A stretch of DNA of 12,690 nt from an uncultured Lutibacter sp. (lineage in GTDB: Bacteria; Bacteroidota; Bacteroidia; Flavobacteriales; Flavobacteriaceae), in the NCBI GenBank assembly GCA_913061425.1, contig CAJXUO010000009.1, forward strand, positions 1 to 12,690, in the 5' to 3' direction. How positions within the stretch are numbered: the first letter of the stretch is position 1; the number at the start of each line of letters is the position of its first letter. Positions 8,073 to 12,690 of this stretch are shown here, piece after piece. Position numbers and translations under genes: made by a program. The notes under the pieces were generated by a model. The model did no database searches. It was not told the DNA's origin and saw only the letters and a program-made list of their open reading frames with translations.

Positions 8073-8090
8073 TTCATTATCTCTAATGAA
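8073..8090 (+). terminator. short hairpin after lgt, possible weak terminator
   Basis: TTCATTA (8073-8079) and TAATGAA (8084-8090) form a perfect 7-base-pair stem with a 4-base loop, 31 bases after the lgt stop. A run of eight T begins 11 bases later (8102-8109). The stem has only one G-C pair and the T-run is not adjacent, so it is a poor intrinsic terminator by usual rules. A smaller TAGC/GCTA hairpin (8057-8069) precedes it. Confidence 0.3.
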
Positions 8091-8096
8091 GGATCT

Positions 8097-8145
8097 ATAT
8101 GTTTTTTTTGCAAAAAATGTTATTTTTTTGTTAAAAAAAACATAT
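8097..8145. repeat. long nested A/T palindrome upstream of the TonB receptor gene
   Basis: ATATGTTTTTTTT at 8097-8109 is the exact reverse complement of 8133-8145. Inside it, CAAAAAA (8111-8117) pairs with TTTTTTG (8124-8130), leaving a 6-base loop and a G-T wobble with one bulged T at the junction. The whole 49-base element can fold into a hairpin with 20 Watson-Crick pairs. Its right arm overlaps the -7-like element at 8143-8150. It may be a terminator for the cysS-yidD-lgt transcript, an operator, or an RNA structure in a leader. A/T tracts make chance formation easier, but a 13-base perfect arm is notable. Confidence 0.55.
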
Positions 8146-8150
8146 TTTTG
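8143..8150 (+). promoter_or_regulatory. candidate -7 promoter element for the TonB receptor operon
   Basis: TATTTTTG at 8143-8150 matches the Bacteroidota -7 consensus TAnnTTTG exactly and lies 30 bases before the receptor ATG, so transcription would start near 8156 with a leader of about 25 bases. No clear TTTG -33 box is found at the expected 19-21-base spacing: TTTG occurs at 8107-8110 and 8127-8130, too far and too near. A promoter with a poor -33 box overlapping a palindrome suggests regulated expression, which is inference. Confidence 0.45.
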
Positions 8151-8180
8151 TTCCATACTAATTTAAATACTTAAAAAATT

Positions 8181-11009
8181 ATGAAATTAAAAATTTACTT
8201 TTTAACTATGTTATTTTTCGTATCGTTTTCTGCGTTGGCACAATCGTACCAAGTAAGCGGAGCCGTTACTGATGATAGCAATGATCCTTTACCTGCAGTT
8301 TCTGTAGTTGTTAAGGGAACTACAAACGGAACATCTTCCGACTTTGACGGTAAATACTCGTTAGAAGTTTCACAAGGTGATGTTTTAGTTTATTCTTTTG
8401 TTGGTTTTAATAGAAAAGAAATTACTATGGACGGGAGTTCAACTTTAAATGTTGTTTTAACAGCAGGAGTTGCATTAGACGAAATAGTTGTTATTGGTAC
8501 AAGAAACGCAAATAGAACGGCAGTAGACACTCCAGTTCCAGTTGATGTTATTGACATCTCTGAATTGATATCTACTGGACCACAGGTTAACTTAAATCAA
8601 ATTTTGAATTATGTTGCACCTTCATTTACTTCAAATACACAAACTATTTCTGATGGAACAGATCATATTGATCCAGCATCATTAAGAGGTCTTGGTCCAG
8701 ATCAAGTATTAGTGTTAATAAATGGTAAAAGAAGACATACAAGTTCTTTAGTAAATGTAAATGGTACATTTGGTAGAGGATCTGTTGGAACGGATTTAAA
8801 TTCAATTCCATCTGCTGCTATTGAGCGTGTTGAAGTCTTAAGAGATGGAGCTGCTGCACAATATGGATCAGATGCGATTGCAGGTGTAATCAATATTGTA
8901 TTAAAAAGAGCTACTAATGAACTTACAGTAAATGTTACTGCAGGTGCAAATTTTTCTTCTGAAGCAAACAACCTAAAAGGTGGTGTAGATGGAGAAAATG
9001 TTAATACAAGTGTTAATTATGGTATTGACTTAGGCGACAATGGTGGATATATTAACTTTACAGGAGATATTGAAACAAGAGAGCCTACAGGAAGAATGGG
9101 ATCTTTTGAAGGAATGATTTTCCATGGTTATAATTCAATTCAAAGAGAAGCTGCATTAAGTGGTGTAGATGTTGATAACTTATCATTTGAGCAAATTAAA
9201 TTTTTCGCACAAGGTGTTCAACACTTCACAACAGAATTGAAGAATGCAATTAATACAACTACGTCTCAAGATCAAATAGTTGATTTACTTTCTAACAATG
9301 GTTCGCCAATTGATTTTACAGAAGCTGAACTTTCTGTAAGAGGTCAAACTAGAGAAGATTACAACATGAGAATTGGTCAATCTAAATTAAGAGGTGGACG
9401 TTTTTTAGCTAACATGTCACTTCCTATTGGAGATAATGGAACAGAATTATATTCTTTTGGTGGAATGAGTAGTAGAAAAGGTAATTCTGCAGGATTTTAT
9501 AGATTACCACACCAAACAAGATCTTACTCTAATGTAAATGGTAATGGATTTTTACCAAATATTAATTCTGATGTTAAAGATAAATCTTTAGCAGTAGGTA
9601 TTAAAGGTAAGATTGGAGAATGGGATGTAGATTTCAGTAATACTTGGGGTCAAAATAGTTTTGATTATACTATTTCAAATTCATTCAATGCATCACAAGG
9701 AGTTGCATCTAGATCAACTTTTAACTCTGGAGGTCTTGCATTTTCTCAAAACACAACAAATTTTGATGTTTCAAAATTCTTTGAAGATAAATGGGAAGGA
9801 ACAAATGTTGCCTTTGGAGCAGAATATAAAGTAGATAATTATCAAATTATTGCTGGAGAAGAGGCTTCGTATACCAATTATAATCATGCACCAGATTTCT
9901 TTGGAAGATCTTATCCTGGAGCAGCGCAAGTTTTTCCTGGATTTAGTCCAAGCAATGAATTATCTGAAAGCAGAAATAGTATTGCTGGATATGTAGATAT
10001 TGAAGCTGATATAACTTCTAAATTTTTAGTTACAGGAGCATTAAGATATGAAAACTATAGTGATTTCGGTTCTACTTTAAACTTTAAAGTTGCCTCTCGT
10101 GTTAAATTAAGTGATAACTTTAATTTACGTGGAGCAGTTAGTACAGGATTTAGAGCACCATCATTACATCAGCAGTTTTTTAATAGTACTTCAACATTGT
10201 TTGATAATAATGGTATTCCACAAGAAGTAGGTCTTTTCCGTACGGATAGTAGAGTTGCTAAAGAATTAGGTATACCTCGTTTGAAAGAAGAACAATCTGC
10301 AAGTGCAAGTGTTGGTTTTACAGCTACATTGCCAGAATCTAATATTAAAATAGTTGTTGATGGTTACTTTATTGCAATTGAAGATAGAGTTACAATTACA
10401 GATACTTTTAGTGCAACTTCTCCTGAGTTAGTTGCAGCATTTGAAAGAGCAAATGCTACAAAAGCATCTTTTTTCTCAAATGCAATAGATACTGAGTCAA
10501 GAGGTTTAGATATTGTTATTACACATAAAGGAACTGTAAATGATGTAAAGGTTAAAACTGATTTATCTGCGACATTCTCAGAAACGAATCAAGTTGATGA
10601 TATTCATGCATCACAAATATTAGTTGATGGTGGTCAATTAGATAGATTCTTTAGTAATAATTCTAAAATATTTTTAGAAAGCGCTGTTGTAAGAACTAAA
10701 ATAAATTTATCTAATACAATTTCATTTGATAAGTGGAACGTATTCTTTAGAAATGTTTATTTCGGAGATGTAACAAGTACTACAGGACAAATATTTAGCC
10801 CTAGAGTTGTAACTGACTTATCACTTGCTTATGATTATACTGATAGTATGACATTTACAGTTGGAGCAAATAATTTGATGGATGTTTATCCAGATAAAAA
10901 TTTACCAGGAAATACAAGTAGTGGAAGATTTGTATATTCACGTAGAGCACAACAATATGGAACTAATGGTAGATTCCTTTTTGCAAGAGTAAGTATCAAT
11001 TTAAAATAA
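8181..11009 (+). CDS. TonB-dependent outer-membrane receptor with N-terminal carboxypeptidase-regulatory-like domain
   Basis: A 942-residue outer-membrane transporter powered by TonB-ExbBD. In order: signal peptide 1-20 (cleavage after LALA-type SALA, before Q21); a carboxypeptidase-D regulatory-like beta-sandwich (about 23-95, from VSGAVTDDSNDPLPAVSVVV); a TonB-box-like DEIVVIGTR (100-108); a plug domain (about 112-243) with RGLGPDQVLVLINGKRR, SIPSAAIERVEVLRDGAAA and YGSDAIAGVINIVLK; then a beta-barrel to the end. The C-terminal strand closes with RFLFARVSINLK. The plug is of the general receptor type rather than classic SusC, and no SusD is encoded after it. Two lipoprotein genes follow at 21 and 16 bases, presumably in one operon. 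The start is ATG with an A-rich leader, no Shine-Dalgarno. The ligand (iron complex, cofactor, peptide or sugar) cannot be predicted. Confidence 0.93.
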   Translation: MKLKIYFLTMLFFVSFSALAQSYQVSGAVTDDSNDPLPAVSVVVKGTTNGTSSDFDGKYSLEVSQGDVLVYSFVGFNRKEITMDGSSTLNVVLTAGVALDEIVVIGTRNANRTAVDTPVPVDVIDISELISTGPQVNLNQILNYVAPSFTSNTQTISDGTDHIDPASLRGLGPDQVLVLINGKRRHTSSLVNVNGTFGRGSVGTDLNSIPSAAIERVEVLRDGAAAQYGSDAIAGVINIVLKRATNELTVNVTAGANFSSEANNLKGGVDGENVNTSVNYGIDLGDNGGYINFTGDIETREPTGRMGSFEGMIFHGYNSIQREAALSGVDVDNLSFEQIKFFAQGVQHFTTELKNAINTTTSQDQIVDLLSNNGSPIDFTEAELSVRGQTREDYNMRIGQSKLRGGRFLANMSLPIGDNGTELYSFGGMSSRKGNSAGFYRLPHQTRSYSNVNGNGFLPNINSDVKDKSLAVGIKGKIGEWDVDFSNTWGQNSFDYTISNSFNASQGVASRSTFNSGGLAFSQNTTNFDVSKFFEDKWEGTNVAFGAEYKVDNYQIIAGEEASYTNYNHAPDFFGRSYPGAAQVFPGFSPSNELSESRNSIAGYVDIEADITSKFLVTGALRYENYSDFGSTLNFKVASRVKLSDNFNLRGAVSTGFRAPSLHQQFFNSTSTLFDNNGIPQEVGLFRTDSRVAKELGIPRLKEEQSASASVGFTATLPESNIKIVVDGYFIAIEDRVTITDTFSATSPELVAAFERANATKASFFSNAIDTESRGLDIVITHKGTVNDVKVKTDLSATFSETNQVDDIHASQILVDGGQLDRFFSNNSKIFLESAVVRTKINLSNTISFDKWNVFFRNVYFGDVTSTTGQIFSPRVVTDLSLAYDYTDSMTFTVGANNLMDVYPDKNLPGNTSSGRFVYSRRAQQYGTNGRFLFARVSINLK

Positions 11010-11030
11010 TAAAACATTAAAATATTAATT

Positions 11031-11813
11031 ATGAAAAACATAAAGTTTATACCATTATTTTTAATAGCACTTTCATTGATAGTCTCATCTTGTGCTATAG
11101 ACGACGATGATGCAATAGTTGGTTATACAATTATTACAAAGACGGTATCATTTGCAGATACAGAAGTAATAGTTCCTGCGAGTAATACACCTTATAATGC
11201 CGCAGTATTAGTTTCACAAGCATTTGGAACAAATGCATTAATTGAATATACAATTAATGGTGTTGCTGCGGGTGCTACAATTCCTTATGGAGACGTTACA
11301 GGTGGTTTACCATTAGATGTTTCTGAAGAAGGACTTATTTACGAACTTACAATGACTGACATTTCTGTTTTAGAAAAGCCAGATTATGTAGATGCAGTAA
11401 TAGATCAATCTAAAAAGACAGTAAAAATTATTGTTTTAACAATTCCAGATACTGATCCTAATGCATTACAAGTTGTTATGACATGGAGTAATCCTGTGCC
11501 AAATGATTGGGATTTATGGATTACTGATTCACCACCTGTTAATGGTATTGTTGCTAGTCAATCTATATCTCCATTAGAAGATGTTTCTTTTTCTAATACT
11601 GAAGCTGATGGTTCATATCATATTTTACCAAGAGATTGGGCTTCTGCTGATGAAATAGTAGATGTTTTAATACTTGCAGTTCATCCTGACGGAACAGTTG
11701 AAACTTTTAGTGAATCAATCGTTAGTGGTGGTGATTTCTACTATATGGTAGATATGGAAAAAGTAGGTAGTAACTATACGTTAACACAAGTACCAGCTGT
11801 ACCGGTATTTTAA
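11031..11813 (+). CDS. putative surface lipoprotein, paralogue of the next gene
   Basis: A 260-residue lipoprotein with a type II signal peptide: basic start, hydrophobic core, and lipobox VSSC with C21 as the lipidated residue. The mature N-terminus C-A-I-D-D-D-D has the acidic patch typical of the Bacteroidota lipoprotein export signal that sends lipoproteins to the cell surface. The rest looks all-beta. A C-terminal domain (about 146-252) has MTWSNPVPNDWDLWI (150-164), EADGSYHILPRDWA (191-204), LAVHPDGTVETF (215-226) and GSNYTL (246-251). The same landmarks occur in the following gene, so the two are paralogues. The W-x-DLW/L pattern recalls prepeptidase C-terminal (PPC)-like or DUF2135-like beta-sandwiches, but I cannot assign a family. 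It lies 21 bases after the TonB receptor and is probably its partner. No SusD features (TPR helices) are seen. Confidence 0.85.
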   Translation: MKNIKFIPLFLIALSLIVSSCAIDDDDAIVGYTIITKTVSFADTEVIVPASNTPYNAAVLVSQAFGTNALIEYTINGVAAGATIPYGDVTGGLPLDVSEEGLIYELTMTDISVLEKPDYVDAVIDQSKKTVKIIVLTIPDTDPNALQVVMTWSNPVPNDWDLWITDSPPVNGIVASQSISPLEDVSFSNTEADGSYHILPRDWASADEIVDVLILAVHPDGTVETFSESIVSGGDFYYMVDMEKVGSNYTLTQVPAVPVF

Positions 11814-11829
11814 TTTAAAATAAATAAAA

Positions 11830-12667
11830 ATGAAAATAAATAAATATTTAGCAATTATAGCATTAATGGCATTTTTCGTTTCGTGCGAACAAGATGACGA
11901 TACTGCTGTAGCTGAGCAAACAAGTAATATACAAATAGTTGTAGAAGCATTTTCTGCATCTAATGTTAATATAATTGGTCAAGTAGGTGCTAATTCAGCA
12001 TCAATTGATTTAGGATTTAGATTAACTGAATTTTCAACTACATACTTTGGTTCTGATATTAATATAATGTATGGTGGTAATACATATACTATTCCAGCAG
12101 GAGATACAGAAGTGGTTGTTGGATCAACTGTAGTTGATTTCGAGATTGCACCAACTGGTTCAATACCATTTAATGGAGCAGTTACGAGTTCTCAAATAGA
12201 CTTTAGTGATCGTTTTGATATTTCTGTAGATAACAGACCAAGTGACTTGGTTGTATTAAAAAGTGGTTCTTTGGGTGTAAATGCTGTAGTTTACGGACAA
12301 TTACCTTCGGTACCAGCTAATGGGATAAATTTCTTATTTGACTGGAATCCAAATGATGATGCTGGAAATGATTTAGATTTAAGATTAAGAATGGTTCCAG
12401 GAGATATTGGTATAGATTATTCTGGATCAGTATCTAATTATGAGGACACTGCAATTAACGATGGAATGGCAGATGGTATGTATGAAGTTAAAGCTGATTC
12501 ATGGTCTACTATTGGTGGTACAATTGATGGAATTGTTTTCGCAATGCATTCTGATGGAACATTAGAAGTTTTTGAAACTGATTTAACTGGTATTGCTGCA
12601 GGTGGAGTTTCTGCTGAAGTTGTTTTAGTAAACATTACTAAATCAGGTAGTACATATACTTTATATC
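11830..12667 (+). CDS. putative surface lipoprotein, 3'-truncated, paralogue of the preceding gene
   Basis: An open frame from ATG at 11830 runs without a stop into the right-hand adapter; 279 complete native codons are present. The signal peptide ends in lipobox FVSC (C19), followed by E-Q-D-D-D, again the acidic surface-export pattern. An extended beta-rich middle precedes a C-terminal domain (about 165-279) sharing FDWNPNDDAGNDLDLRL (170-186), ADGMYEVKADSW (214-225), FAMHSDGTLEVF (237-248) and GSTYTL (273-278) with the preceding lipoprotein. That protein ends nine residues after its YTL, so only a few residues are probably missing here. Translation past 12667 gives PVSYTHLR, which is adapter-encoded and must not be counted. 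It follows the first lipoprotein by 16 bases. The function is unknown; an outer-membrane surface role with the TonB receptor is inferred. Confidence 0.85.
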
Positions 12668-12690
12668 CTGTCTCTTATACACATCTCCGA
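12668..12690 (-). other. Nextera transposase adapter (sequencing artefact) at the right contig end
   Basis: Bases 12668-12686 are the reverse complement of the 19-base Tn5 mosaic end, and the last four bases (CCGA) continue into the Nextera read-2 adapter, the same adapter as at the left end but inverted. It is not genomic. It extends the last open frame with the peptide VSYTHLR, another familiar adapter-derived tail. Confidence 0.98.

Noticed and set aside
8042..8175. Similar A/T-rich 15-base stretches at 8042-8056 and 8161-8175 as a direct repeat
   Set aside because: They are low-complexity and imperfect (13 of 15), and are expected by chance in such AT-rich spacers.
8702..8971. 89-codon open frame on the minus strand
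   Set aside because: It is antisense to the conserved plug domain of the TonB receptor.
8181..11009. Classic SusC/SusD polysaccharide utilisation locus
   Set aside because: The receptor lacks classic SusC plug features, no SusD-like helical protein follows, and no glycoside hydrolase or sensor gene is in the window.
12438..12635. 65-codon open frame on the minus strand
   Set aside because: It is antisense to the second lipoprotein, whose frame has a lipobox and a paralogous domain.
1..12690. Inverted 19-base Tn5 mosaic ends at both termini, looking like a composite transposon
   Set aside because: The flanking bases continue into the synthetic Nextera adapter and no transposase gene is present, so this is library adapter.

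Overview
The window is AT-rich, has A-rich or absent Shine-Dalgarno signals and TAnnTTTG-like promoter elements, and carries a TonB-dependent receptor with an N-terminal carboxypeptidase-regulatory-like domain and surface-export-type lipoproteins. Together with the cysS-yidD-lgt order this points to Bacteroidota, most likely Flavobacteriia/Flavobacteriaceae. Both ends are Illumina Nextera transposase adapter (1-35 and 12668-12690), so the window looks like one complete untrimmed contig, and both terminal genes are truncated and fused in silico to adapter-encoded peptides.

Left part (36-5195): a 5'-truncated PAP2-family membrane phosphatase on the + strand converges on a five-gene minus-strand operon. 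Its order of transcription is meaB (GTPase chaperone of methylmalonyl-CoA mutase), a family 2 glycosyltransferase of the polyprenyl-phosphate type, a protein with two LAB_N domains, an ArnT/GT83-like integral membrane glycosyltransferase, and an uncharacterised polytopic membrane protein. The first four genes are joined by 1-8 base overlaps. The middle three resemble a three-component envelope glycosylation system: load a sugar on a lipid carrier, flip it, transfer it on the periplasmic side. The duplicated LAB_N protein is the candidate for the middle step.

Centre (5196-8180): a 122-base divergent intergenic region with a good Bacteroidota-type promoter for cysS leads into the overlapping operon cysS-yidD-lgt (cysteinyl-tRNA synthetase, membrane-insertion factor, prolipoprotein diacylglyceryl transferase). 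A 138-base gap follows. It holds a short hairpin, a strikingly long nested A/T palindrome (8097-8145) and an exact TAnnTTTG element (8143-8150).

Right part (8181-12667): an outer-membrane uptake-type operon of a 942-residue TonB-dependent receptor and two tandem lipoproteins that are paralogous to each other. Both lipoproteins carry acidic residues after the lipid-anchored cysteine, which suggests surface display. There is no SusD within the window, so the lipoprotein pair may be the receptor's surface partners. The second is cut by the contig end, probably just short of its stop codon. No RNA gene, CRISPR array, insertion sequence or phage gene was seen. No gene-free stretch exceeds 140 bases.
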